Source: an uncultured beta proteobacterium | GTDB lineage: Bacteria > Pseudomonadota > Gammaproteobacteria > Burkholderiales > SG8-41 | NCBI GenBank assembly: GCA_902825845.1 | Contig: CADECM010000008.1 | Coordinates: 1-64,000, forward strand | Direction of reading: 5' to 3' | Length of the DNA: 64,000 nucleotides | Shown: one piece after another, positions 44,489 through 53,040 of the stretch | Layout of the letters: the number at the start of each line of letters is the position of its first letter | How positions within the stretch are numbered: the first letter of the stretch is position 1 | The notes under the pieces: model-generated | Told to the model about the DNA's origin: nothing | The model's database searches: none | What the model saw: the letters and a program-made list of their open reading frames with translations, nothing else | Position numbers and translations under genes: made by a program

Positions 44489-45853
44489 TCATGCAATGCC
44501 CAACTTCTGTTTGTAATCGGGATCCCAATAGGCGAGGCGTCCGATCTCCACGCGCTTGTCCATGCCCATCACCGGCACTTCCCGGGGCTTCACTGGTTTA
44601 TCCACAATGATACCGGCGCTGGCCAGTGCTGCACAGCGGGATTCATCATACCCCAGAATTTCGCGTAGTACCTCGTGATTGTGCTGGCCGTAGGCGGGCG
44701 CCGGACCCTTGATGGCGAGGGGACTGGCGCTGAATTTCCATGGACGCCCGAGCAGCGGACGGCGCGGCCCCATTTTCCGATCCTGCGGAAAATCCACCAT
44801 CTCCAGCAGCCCGCGCGCCCTGAGTTGCGGGTCGAAGTTCAGATCGCGTCCGTCGAGTACCGCGCCGGCCGCAACGCCGGCGGCCTGCAATCGCTCCATC
44901 GCCTCGATTTTACTCACGGTGCAGGTCCAGCGCGAGATGAGCGCGTCGATCGCGTCGTGGTTGTTACGGCGCGATTCTTCGGTGATGAAGCGCGGATCAG
45001 CCGCGAGCGCATCCTGCCCGATCACCCGGCACAGCGCCACCCATTCAGCGTCGTCACGCACACTGAGCACGCACCATGCGTCGGTGCCGGCGCAACGGTA
45101 ACACCCTTGCGGCGCATATTGCCGGTGACGGTTGCCGATGCGTTCGCCGCGCGTGCCGTTTGCGATGTTATCCAGCACATATTCGCTGACGTTGTAGCAG
45201 CCAAGCTGGTACATGCCGATGTCGGCCCACAGCCCATGACCGAAACGCCGGCGATAGCGCAGGCCCAGCATCGCCGCCGAGGCAATGGTCCATGCCGCCA
45301 GAAAATCCACATATGACTGTCCCGCCTTGGAAGGATCACCATCCGCATAGCCCGTGACCGCCGCCAGACCATGGGTTGCTTCCTGCGTGGTCGCCTGCGC
45401 GGGATAGGCTGAGTAAGGACCGCCGCGACCGTAGCCGGTATTGGACACCATGATGATGCCGGGATTGATTTTTTTCATGTTGGGGTAATCCAGTCCCCAG
45501 CCGCGCATCACGCGCGGGGTAAAATTTTCGACGATGACGTCGCTCGCCTTGATCAGATCCACCAGCACCTCGCGTCCTTCAGGACGCGTTAGATCAAGCA
45601 CCACGGACTTCTTGCCGCGATTCACGAGGTTATAGCTGCTCATCCGGTTCCACGGATCCGCACCCATTTCGTTGTCGGGCAACAAGCCGGAAAATGCGCC
45701 GCCACGGGTGAAATCGGGCCGCGTCGGCCCTTCGACCTTGATCACTTCCGCGCCCAGATCGCCCAGCAGCCCCGTCGCGTAAGGCCCCGCGAAAACGTAA
45801 CTGCTATCGATGACGCGGATGCCTTCCAGCGGCCGCTTGCTCATGCGAATCAT
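44489..45853 (-). CDS. CaiB/BaiF class III CoA-transferase 1
   Basis: About 454 residues. The N terminus is LEGIRVIDSSYVFAGPYATGLLGDLGAEVIKVE-like with LLGDLGAEVIKVEGP, the family opening. The catalytic Asp lies in WADIGMYQLG. GNRHRQYAPQGCYRC is the substrate region. I use ATG 45853, which has GAGAGG 8 bases upstream; ATG 45844 would give MSKRPLEGIRV. It is 36 bases from the next CoA-transferase upstream, so two such enzymes are encoded in tandem before two acyl-CoA dehydrogenases, consistent with activation followed by oxidation of one or more carboxylates. Confidence 0.88.
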   Translation of the reverse strand: MIRMSKRPLEGIRVIDSSYVFAGPYATGLLGDLGAEVIKVEGPTRPDFTRGGAFSGLLPDNEMGADPWNRMSSYNLVNRGKKSVVLDLTRPEGREVLVDLIKASDVIVENFTPRVMRGWGLDYPNMKKINPGIIMVSNTGYGRGGPYSAYPAQATTQEATHGLAAVTGYADGDPSKAGQSYVDFLAAWTIASAAMLGLRYRRRFGHGLWADIGMYQLGCYNVSEYVLDNIANGTRGERIGNRHRQYAPQGCYRCAGTDAWCVLSVRDDAEWVALCRVIGQDALAADPRFITEESRRNNHDAIDALISRWTCTVSKIEAMERLQAAGVAAGAVLDGRDLNFDPQLRARGLLEMVDFPQDRKMGPRRPLLGRPWKFSASPLAIKGPAPAYGQHNHEVLREILGYDESRCAALASAGIIVDKPVKPREVPVMGMDKRVEIGRLAYWDPDYKQKLGIA

Positions 45854-45889
45854 TTCCCGCACCTCTCGATTGGCACGCCACGCATGCCG

Positions 45890-47083
45890 TTAAATCACAC
45901 CCTTCGCCGCGAGCATTGCGAGGCGGCCGGGATCGATCCCCAGCGCGCCGAACACTTCGGCGTTGTGCTCGCCCAGCAATGGCGCACACCGGCGATACAC
46001 CGCGGGTGCATCGGGCATGCTCCACAAACGAAACGGCACCTTGATGCGACCGATCACCGGATGATCGACTTCCTGGAAAAATTCCCGCGCCTCCAGATGA
46101 GGACACTGCGCCAGATCTCCAGGTTCCTGCACCACGCCAAACAGCATGTGATACTTTTCCGATGCCGTTCTGAACAACTCCTGCATCGTCCTGTCCCGGG
46201 TGGCATCCAGCACCAGGCGATCCAGTTCTTCGCCATGCAGCGCGCGGCCCGCCACCGACGCAAATCGCTCCTCCTTCAGCGCCTCCACGCCAAAGAACTC
46301 GATGATGTCACTCCATTCGGCACCGCCGCCGGTCTGCCAGATAAAGTAACCATCCTTGCAGGGTTGCACGTGCCCATAATTGCTGCCGGTCAGGCGCCGC
46401 CGCCCCTGCACGCCGCCGGTCCAGCCGTACATGGGTTGGTGAATCACCAGCGTGGAGGTCACCACATCCTGCAGCGACACGTCGACATATTGCCCTTCGC
46501 CCATCATGTCCCGCGCAGTCAGCGCCGCCAGCACACCGACAACGCCACTCAATCCACCTTCATATTGCGACTGCATGCCACCGTGTTTCAGCGGTTCGCG
46601 TTCCGCCAGCCCGCTGATGCTCATGATGCCGCTCATGGCGTAGGTGACGATCTCTTCGTTTTCGTACTCGGCATACGGACCGGTTTGCCCGAACGGCGTG
46701 ATGGAGATCATGATGAGTCGCGGATTTTCACGCGACAGTGCGGCATAGTCCAAACCCAGCGCGGCCAGATAGCCCGGCTTGAAGCTTTCCACGATAACGT
46801 CGGTCTGGCGTGCCAGTTCGCGCAGCAGCGCGCGACCTTCAGCATCCTCAATATTGAGCCTGACACCGCGCTTGTTCAGGTTCGCCAGCAAATAGATCAG
46901 GCTCTTTTCGGGATGCGGTTCGTCGCCATGGTGCGGCGCCATCGCGCGCGCGGCATCACCCTCCGGCGGCTCCACCTTGATCACGTCCGCTCCAAAATCC
47001 GCCAGTATTTTCGCGCATATCGGACCGGCAAGCCCCTGGCTCAAATCGAGCACTTTCAAATCGTCAAGCGTGGCAGGCAGCAT
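45890..47083 (-). CDS. CaiB/BaiF class III CoA-transferase 2
   Basis: About 397 residues. It shows LKVLDLSQGLAGPICAKIL and FGADVIKVEPPEGD at the N terminus, the catalytic Asp in YVDVSLQDVV, and RRRLTGSNYGHVQPC. Length is standard for the family. The start is uncertain: ATG 47083 gives MLPATLDDLKVLDLS and fits the family, but has no good ribosome site; the frame is open to 47173 with a TTG. It is the first gene of a minus-strand unit with CoA-transferase 1 and the two acyl-CoA dehydrogenases. Confidence 0.87.
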   Translation of the reverse strand: MLPATLDDLKVLDLSQGLAGPICAKILADFGADVIKVEPPEGDAARAMAPHHGDEPHPEKSLIYLLANLNKRGVRLNIEDAEGRALLRELARQTDVIVESFKPGYLAALGLDYAALSRENPRLIMISITPFGQTGPYAEYENEEIVTYAMSGIMSISGLAEREPLKHGGMQSQYEGGLSGVVGVLAALTARDMMGEGQYVDVSLQDVVTSTLVIHQPMYGWTGGVQGRRRLTGSNYGHVQPCKDGYFIWQTGGGAEWSDIIEFFGVEALKEERFASVAGRALHGEELDRLVLDATRDRTMQELFRTASEKYHMLFGVVQEPGDLAQCPHLEAREFFQEVDHPVIGRIKVPFRLWSMPDAPAVYRRCAPLLGEHNAEVFGALGIDPGRLAMLAAKGVI

Positions 47084-47479
47084 CGTACGGTAATCATATT
47101 CTGTCAGTGTTGAGGGACCAAGCCCGTCAGCAGCCCATCGCCGTGGTTCCGGGCAAGAGGCCAATCCTTCCAATCCGTGGAATTACATATTGCGCGGACC
47201 GGCGCGCCAGCGCACTCGGTTACCCATCCGGTGCGGTTTCGTGCAGTTAACCCCGATTCAAATAACGCGGGGAACAAAATTATCTCCCCTCGCGCCGCGC
47301 GTGTTGTCAGTTACTCGACGCGACCCTCCGCTTGGCGTAACCATATCATAGCAGGGGTCAAAAAGCTTTACATCGCAACTTAACATGATGCGGTCTTCCA
47401 AAGGCCGGCTTGCGCTGCAAAAGCGTCTGGGATTACACTAAACGCCAGCCGGCACACGCCGGAAATCAAGGAGACTTTC
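47084..47479. other. 396-bp divergent intergenic region
   Basis: No gene between the CoA-transferase and the HMGL-like lyase genes, which are divergent. A candidate plus-strand promoter is listed separately. The rest shows nothing I can identify. Confidence 0.5.
47410..47439 (+). promoter_or_regulatory. Candidate promoter of the HMGL-like lyase operon
   Basis: TTGCGC (47410-47415), 18-base spacer, TACACT (47434-47439), about 40 bases before the ATG with AAGGAGA. The match is moderate (three to four of six in each box). Confidence 0.35.
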
Positions 47480-48715
47480 ATGGCACAAGGCTATCCGAAA
47501 ATCGTCTTTACCGAAGAGGTAATGCGCGAAGGCATGCAGATTGAGAGCGCGTCCATCCCGAGCGAAGACAAGGTCGAGTTGCTCAATGCCCTGTCCGAAA
47601 CCGGGTTGCAGAATATCGTGGCAGGCTCCTTTGTCAGCCCGAAATACACGCCACAAATGAAGAATATCGAGCAGGTCATGGCGAACTTCAAGCCGAAGGC
47701 CGGCGTCTCTTATCTGGCGATGATTCCGAACGAGCGCGGCATGGAGCGCGCAAAAGAATTTTCGCCGCCGCTGACGCTATCACGTGGCAAAGGCCTGCCG
47801 CGCACCAGTTGCCATCAGTGCGACGTATTCACGCGCCGCAACTACAATAAATCACAGATGAAGGAAATGGCGGGCTGGACCAAAACCATTGCCGACGCCA
47901 AGGCGCGGGGTGCCACGGAAGCCGGCATCGGCACGAATGCGACCTTCGGCTCCAACTTCCTCGGCGATTTTTCCGTCGATGTGACCATGAAATTCCTTAC
48001 CAAACAACATGAGTTGTGGGACGCCGCGGGCATCAAGGTCACACAAGTCAGCGTCGGCGATCCGATGGGCTGGGTGCATCCCACCAAGGTTGAGGAAATA
48101 TTTGGTCGGGTAAAAAAAATGTGGCCGGATGTGGTTGATTTTCGCGCGCATTTACACAATGCGCGGGGCATGGCCATCACGGCAACCTACGCTGCGATCA
48201 AGACACTGGATGAACGTGACACGCTGCACGTCGAAGGTACGCTGGGCGGCATCGGCGGCTGCCCGTACTGCGGCTGCGGACAGGCTACCGGCATGATGCC
48301 CACTGAAGACTTCATGCACATGCTGGAAGGCATGGGCATCGAAACCGGCGTCAACCTGGACAAGTTAATCGAGTGCGTATGGCTGCTCGAGCGCATCCTC
48401 GGCCGGCAGACCTGGGGGCACGTTTCCCGTGCAGGCCCGCGGCCGATGCAGAAAGAACGCCTGTTCGATGCCAATGCGCCGTTCGTGGAGACGCTGGAGC
48501 AGGCCAAGCACTTCATGTATGGCCCGAAACTCTACGAAGACGGTATTTCGCCCTGGGCCGAACCCATCACCAGCCCCTATCTCGAGCGCATGCAAAAAGG
48601 CCAGCCGGTGTTTGAGTTGAATGGCAATTGGCCGTGGCAGGAATCGTTCTTCCCGAAGGTGGAAGATCTGCGCGCCGCTGGTGTTGCAACCAAGAAAGAG
48701 GAAGCGGCAGCATGA
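47480..48715 (+). CDS. HMGL-like/pyruvate carboxyltransferase family lyase
   Basis: 411-residue DRE-TIM metallolyase family protein, the family of HMG-CoA lyase, citramalate and isopropylmalate synthase. The metal and catalytic region is EEVMREGMQIE, where the common RDG is REG. HLHNARGMA supplies two His ligands, and GGIGGCPYCGCGQATG matches the loop GGLGGCPYA that carries the catalytic Cys in HMG-CoA lyase. A strong AAGGAG site precedes the ATG. It is longer than HMG-CoA lyase (about 300) because of an extra C-terminal part. It overlaps the next gene by four bases (ATGA). The substrate is unknown; aldol cleavage of a CoA thioester is likely. Confidence 0.87.
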   Translation: MAQGYPKIVFTEEVMREGMQIESASIPSEDKVELLNALSETGLQNIVAGSFVSPKYTPQMKNIEQVMANFKPKAGVSYLAMIPNERGMERAKEFSPPLTLSRGKGLPRTSCHQCDVFTRRNYNKSQMKEMAGWTKTIADAKARGATEAGIGTNATFGSNFLGDFSVDVTMKFLTKQHELWDAAGIKVTQVSVGDPMGWVHPTKVEEIFGRVKKMWPDVVDFRAHLHNARGMAITATYAAIKTLDERDTLHVEGTLGGIGGCPYCGCGQATGMMPTEDFMHMLEGMGIETGVNLDKLIECVWLLERILGRQTWGHVSRAGPRPMQKERLFDANAPFVETLEQAKHFMYGPKLYEDGISPWAEPITSPYLERMQKGQPVFELNGNWPWQESFFPKVEDLRAAGVATKKEEAAA

Positions 48716-49290
48716 GTCAAGCACCCGCTACCGGCGAAAGCGCCCTGACCCCTGCAGTCAAGGCGGTCATCGGCGCCAGCGCCACGAAGATCGAGGCGAG
48801 TTTGCCCTGGGGTATCGAGCGTGAGGGCCTGCGCATTTTCACCCAGGCCATCATGGATCCCGATCCCCGCTACTGGGACGACGAGTTCGCCAAGACCACC
48901 AAGTTCGGCGGCATCGTCACGCCGCCGATCTATTGCACCTACCTTGGCCGCCGCACGCGGCCCGGTTCGGAAGATCCGGTCACACGTGCGTTTGCAGAAA
49001 ATCCCAACTCTGATGGCATTGGTGGTGTGCGTGACGCCGATGAGGGGCCCGGATCGCTACCCAAGGTTCCCACCCACCTCAAGCGCATCTTGAATGCCGG
49101 CAACGAGATCGAGGTGCGTCAGTATCCCAAACTGGGGGATCGAGTCTTCTCGCAGGCGAAGTACTCGGACATCAAGGAGCGCGTGGGCAAGGACGGATCG
49201 CGCATGCTGATCGTAACCACCGAAAACATCTATACCAATCAGAATGGCGAGGTGCTCTGCATACTGCGGGCATCCACGATCAGGCGCTGA
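48712..49290 (+). CDS. MaoC-like / FAS1-type hot-dog dehydratase, N-terminal type subunit
   Basis: 192-residue hot-dog protein of the MaoC N-terminal (FAS1-like dehydratase) type. It shows EREGLRIFTQAIMDPDPRYWDDEFA, then GGIVTPPIYCTYLGRR and LNAGNEIEVRQYPKLGDRV. In two-gene hydratases such subunits lack the catalytic His and pair with a second hot-dog chain, here encoded 10 bases downstream. The ATG overlaps the stop of the lyase gene. Probable role: half of a heterodimeric enoyl-CoA hydratase. Confidence 0.85.
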   Translation: MSQAPATGESALTPAVKAVIGASATKIEASLPWGIEREGLRIFTQAIMDPDPRYWDDEFAKTTKFGGIVTPPIYCTYLGRRTRPGSEDPVTRAFAENPNSDGIGGVRDADEGPGSLPKVPTHLKRILNAGNEIEVRQYPKLGDRVFSQAKYSDIKERVGKDGSRMLIVTTENIYTNQNGEVLCILRASTIRR

Positions 49291-49299
49291 GGACCGACA

Positions 49300-49809
49300 A
49301 TGACAACTGCGCAGGAACTGAAGGACAAGAAACAGACTTACTACGACGACGTGGCGGTCGGGCATCAATTCCCGCCGCTGATCATCGGCCCGATGACCCC
49401 CACGCACCTGTTCCGCTGGAGCGCGGCGATCGAGAACTGGCATCGCATTCACTACGATCAGAGTTTCGCCATCTATCACGAGGGGCTGCCGAATATTTTG
49501 GCGCAGGGTTCGTGGAAGCAAAGCATACTGCCGCGCTATCTGAAGGATATCTGCCTGCCCGATGGATGGCCGTGGAAGGTGACATTTCAGCACCGCGCGA
49601 TGATCGTGCCCGGCGACACACTCACCGTGTGGGCGACTGTTACCAAGAAGTACGAGGAAGAGGGACTCGGCTTCATCGATTGCGATGTCGGCATACGCCT
49701 TCAGTACGACACGGAGACCTGCCCCGGCAAGGCCACCATCGTACTGCCAATCCGGAACGGGAAGGCTATACCCTACCCTTTCGTTCCGCCGAAAAAACTC
49801 GCCAGCTAG
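49300..49809 (+). CDS. MaoC-like hot-dog dehydratase, catalytic subunit
   Basis: 169-residue MaoC domain protein. The catalytic region is ENWHRIHYDQSFA, with the hydratase His in place, while the usual Asp five residues before it is Asn, as happens in several FAS1-like dehydratases. LTVWATVTKKYEEEGLGFIDCDV is the central strand pair. It probably forms the active heterodimer with the preceding subunit and hydrates an enoyl-CoA that the lyase then cleaves. No activity is shown. Confidence 0.87.
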   Translation: MTTAQELKDKKQTYYDDVAVGHQFPPLIIGPMTPTHLFRWSAAIENWHRIHYDQSFAIYHEGLPNILAQGSWKQSILPRYLKDICLPDGWPWKVTFQHRAMIVPGDTLTVWATVTKKYEEEGLGFIDCDVGIRLQYDTETCPGKATIVLPIRNGKAIPYPFVPPKKLAS

Positions 49810-49833
49810 CAGTTCAGATTAAGAGGAATCAGC

Positions 49834-50106
49834 ATGGGACGTTGGATTGCAATTGGTAAAGCGCCAGGCTGGGACGATTTAAATCGGTTCAGCCAGGAAA
49901 TGAAGGACACGAGCCAGTGGCGGATCGATCCGAAATCCACGGTGACGAATGTTTATGCACTCGGCGACGGGCGTATGTTGGCCGAATACCATGGGCCCAC
50001 GACGGCTGAATTTGAGGATTGGCTGAAGAAAAAGGGCTGGAGCGTCGAAAGCCTGACGCCGATCAAGCACATCGCCAAGTCAGGCGAAATCTGGAAGATC
50101 GCGTAG
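49834..50106 (+). CDS. Small conserved-looking protein of unknown function
   Basis: 90 residues, MGRWIAIGKAPGWDDLNRFSQ at the start, alternating beta and alpha elements (TNVYALGDGRMLAEYHG, AEFEDWLKKKGWSVESL), consistent with a ferredoxin-like fold such as small dimeric alpha-beta-barrel proteins. It lies 24 bases behind the hot-dog gene on the same strand and is followed by a strong terminator, so it closes this operon. AAGAGGAA precedes the ATG. I cannot assign a function; a role in the same pathway is suggested by position. Confidence 0.72.
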   Translation: MGRWIAIGKAPGWDDLNRFSQEMKDTSQWRIDPKSTVTNVYALGDGRMLAEYHGPTTAEFEDWLKKKGWSVESLTPIKHIAKSGEIWKIA

Positions 50107-50147
50107 GCAACTTCAGCCTATCGTTTCAGGCTCTGCACGGGAATTCG

Positions 50148-50187
50148 AACGCGCGATGATCAACCATCATCGCGCGTTTGTGTTTTC
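50148..50187 (+). terminator. Rho-independent terminator after the lyase-dehydratase operon
   Basis: A perfect 13-bp stem AACGCGCGATGAT (50148-50160) with ATCATCGCGCGTT (50166-50178), loop CAACC, followed by TGTGTTTTC. It lies 42 bases after the last gene of the operon. Confidence 0.85.
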
Positions 50188-50348
50188 GTGGATCGCCCCC
50201 GGTTCCCACACCACCCGGGCACGGCATGGCGTTGTGTCCGCATGCACATGCGGCCCTACTGAAACCATCATGGCAGTCCGCCATGGGTGCACAACGTAAC
50301 GATATTTGGTTCGCCACCATTCACAACAAAACTGGAAGGTAATTTCAA

Positions 50349-51833
50349 ATGCAACAGCCCTGGCTGCCGGAAAAGTGGGATAAGGAAGCGGATATCGTTA
50401 TTGTCGGATTTGGAGGTGCCGGCGCGGCGGCGGCCATCACCGCAAGCGACCTCGGCGCCAAGGTGTTGATGCTGGAAAAGGCGCCGGAGGGGGAAGAAGG
50501 CGGAAATACGCGTATCGCCGGCCAGGGTTACCTGCAAATTTACGATATTGACAAGGCCGTCACCTACCTTAACGCGTTGTGTGGACCCTTCCCGGTTCCA
50601 CAAGAAATGGTACGCGCCTGGGCTGGGGAAGTTCGCAAGAACAATGACTGGGCCGTCAGCATTGGCGGCGACCCGCAGGAGCACCAGCATCAGCCTGAAG
50701 GCATCGAGTTTCCAGAACTTCCCGGCGCGGATTGTGCGCACAAGTTTCACGATGGCCCCGTCCTGGGTTATTCGAATACGTGGAAATTTTACGAAGCCTC
50801 GGTCAAGAAGCGCCCTGTCGAAATTCTGTTTGAAACGCCGGGTGTCGCCTTGATACAAAATGGCATCACGAAAGAAATACTGGGCGTTCGTGCCGAACAC
50901 CACGGCAAGCCGATCTACGTCAAGGCGCGCAAAGCCGTGTTGCTCACCTGCGGCGGCTTTGAAAACAATCAGGACATGATCCGCAACTATCTGCCAGCCC
51001 TGCCGTATTGCTATACCTCGGGGACGCCGCACAACACCGGCGACGGGATCACCATGGCACTCACGGTGGGCGCGGATCTGTGGCACATGAACAACTACGC
51101 CGGACCTTCAATGGCACTGAAGGTACCCGAGTACAAAACAACATTTTCCATGACGGCCCTGCACTTCAGTCACGAGCAGGCGGGCGGCATGATCGTCGTC
51201 GGGCCCGATGCCAACCGCTTCGCGGACGAAAAATTCAAGACGCGCCATGGCAAGATCAAGCGCAGCGGACTGTGGGGCCCGATGCCCGTGCCCTGCCCGA
51301 TGCATATGGTGTTCGACCATGCCCTGTTCACCAGCGGCCCGCTGTACGACAAGAAGCCCGTGAGCGGCTGGGGCCGCATCATTGAACGATACGATTGGAG
51401 CGCGGACAACGTTGCCGAATTCAAGCGCGGCTGGATCAAGCGCGGCGAAACCATCGCCGATCTGGCGAAAACCATCAACCTTGATCCCGTTGCACTATCG
51501 GCCAGCATCGAACGCTGGAACCGGAATTGCGAGCACCGCAGCGATCCCGAATTCGGCCGCAACAAAATGCTGGTCCCGTTCGGCAAGGGTCCCTACTACG
51601 CGATCGAGATGTCACCTTCGATGCTCAACACACAGGGCGGACCGCGACGCAACGTCCGCGGCCAAATCGTGCAGCCGGACAGCACGCCCATTCCGCGACT
51701 CTACAGTGCCGGCGAGATGGGATCGATCTACAGCTACCTCTACCAGGGCACCGGCAACATTGGCGAAGCCTTTGCGTTTGGCCGCATTTGCGCACGTAAT
51801 GCGATTGCCGAGACGCCTTGGGATTCCAATTAA
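50349..51833 (+). CDS. FAD-dependent oxidoreductase (3-ketosteroid dehydrogenase / fumarate reductase family)
   Basis: 494-residue FAD_binding_2 protein. The dinucleotide motif is IVIVGFGGAGAAAAITA with the acidic end of the strand at LMLEKAPEGEEGG. The C-terminal FAD contact is LYSAGEMGSIYSYLYQGTGNIGEAFAFGRI, of the type seen in 3-ketosteroid-delta-dehydrogenases and flavocytochrome c reductases. No signal peptide or heme site is visible, so it is cytoplasmic. GGAAGG precedes the ATG. It is alone after the terminator, 243 bases downstream of the previous gene. A role in ring or side-chain dehydrogenation is plausible but not shown. Confidence 0.87.
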   Translation: MQQPWLPEKWDKEADIVIVGFGGAGAAAAITASDLGAKVLMLEKAPEGEEGGNTRIAGQGYLQIYDIDKAVTYLNALCGPFPVPQEMVRAWAGEVRKNNDWAVSIGGDPQEHQHQPEGIEFPELPGADCAHKFHDGPVLGYSNTWKFYEASVKKRPVEILFETPGVALIQNGITKEILGVRAEHHGKPIYVKARKAVLLTCGGFENNQDMIRNYLPALPYCYTSGTPHNTGDGITMALTVGADLWHMNNYAGPSMALKVPEYKTTFSMTALHFSHEQAGGMIVVGPDANRFADEKFKTRHGKIKRSGLWGPMPVPCPMHMVFDHALFTSGPLYDKKPVSGWGRIIERYDWSADNVAEFKRGWIKRGETIADLAKTINLDPVALSASIERWNRNCEHRSDPEFGRNKMLVPFGKGPYYAIEMSPSMLNTQGGPRRNVRGQIVQPDSTPIPRLYSAGEMGSIYSYLYQGTGNIGEAFAFGRICARNAIAETPWDSN

Positions 51834-51840
51834 AATTCAA

Positions 51841-51856
51841 TAAAATCAATTAGTTA
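51841..51856 (+). repeat. AT-rich 16-bp motif, copy 8
   Basis: TAAAATCAATTAGTTA, 7 bases after the stop of the FAD oxidoreductase gene. Confidence 0.65.
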
Positions 51857-52054
51857 AAATTTAACCTGCCAGCACAATGATTGCCTGCTGCTGCAAGCAC
51901 TCGTGGCCGTGCGAAGCCAGGAGAATTTCCCGGGCCGCATTGCCGAGTGTGTTGGCAACAGTTGTTGATCGTATTGCCGCGGACCGCGAATCAGCGGCTC
52001 GCGTAAAGCACGGCACGCTTTAGTATTGCTTTATCTTTTTCGAGGACCTTGGAC

Positions 52055-52831
52055 ATGTCTGCTGCCGCCCTGCATCTGCTTACCGTCGAAGACGGTATCG
52101 CCGTGGTAACACTCAATCGCCCTGCCGCGCTAAACTCGATCAACCGGGCGCTGCGCGTGGAATTGCTGGAGCTGTTCCCCGCGCTTGATCTGCGCAAGGA
52201 TGTCAAGGTGATTGTCCTGACCGGAGCCGGCGACAAGGCCTTTTGCACGGGGGCAGATCTCAAGGAGCGCGCCACGCGCAGCACGGAAGAAATGGTGTTT
52301 GACCGCCACTACCTTACGTCGAAATCAACCAGCGTGCTGTCGAATGTCAGCAAGCCCGTGATCGCGGCAATCAAAGGCTACTGCATGGCCGGTGGCTTCG
52401 AGATGGTGCTCCAGTGCGATATATCCATTGCGGCTGACAATGCCATCTTCGGCCTGCCCGAGGTAACTCACGGTTTCTTCCCCGGCGGCGGCGCGTGCCA
52501 GCGGCTGCCGCGTCTGGTCGGCTATCAGATGGCAAAGGAACTCATTCTCACTGGCCGGCGCTGGGATGCGACGGAGGCCAAAGAACTCGGGCTTGTCAAT
52601 AAAATTGTCCCTGCGAACAAGGTCATGGATGAAGCCATGGCCATGGCAAGAAAAATCGCGTCCTATCCGTCCATTGGCGTGATCCAGGCCAAGCGCGCGC
52701 TTAACCAGTCGATGGAGGTCGGCATGACGGCCGGGCTGCGTTTTGATGTGGAGGCCTGGGTCGGCTGCATGCACTCCGATGAATGGAAAGACAGGCTTGC
52801 GGGCTTCGTGCGCAAGGAGCGCAAGTCGTAA
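52055..52831 (+). CDS. Enoyl-CoA hydratase
   Basis: 258-residue crotonase with complete catalytic equipment. The oxyanion-hole region is FCTGADLKER. The first Glu is in GYCMAGGFEMVL (Glu116) and the second in GLPEVTHGFFPGGG (Glu136), as in genuine enoyl-CoA hydratases and unlike the crotonase at 16085. The ATG at 52055 is preferred over the TTG six bases earlier because it lies 8 bases after GAGGA. Substrate unknown. It is followed by a PrpD gene 209 bases later. Confidence 0.88.
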   Translation: MSAAALHLLTVEDGIAVVTLNRPAALNSINRALRVELLELFPALDLRKDVKVIVLTGAGDKAFCTGADLKERATRSTEEMVFDRHYLTSKSTSVLSNVSKPVIAAIKGYCMAGGFEMVLQCDISIAADNAIFGLPEVTHGFFPGGGACQRLPRLVGYQMAKELILTGRRWDATEAKELGLVNKIVPANKVMDEAMAMARKIASYPSIGVIQAKRALNQSMEVGMTAGLRFDVEAWVGCMHSDEWKDRLAGFVRKERKS

Positions 52832-53040
52832 CTTCATGCTCGCACCGCGTCCAGATAATGACGCGAATGGTTGAATGCAACGCACGGGAATGGCACGGTC
52901 CACGACTGCCGCAGTGCCGGCGGATAGCGATTGACGGACACAAAATCCGGAGCGTAAGATGCATTCACCACGATGGCCAATGGTGTGGCCATCGCCTTCA
53001 CCCAGCACCAATCCATCATCCAAAATCATAGGGGGCATCA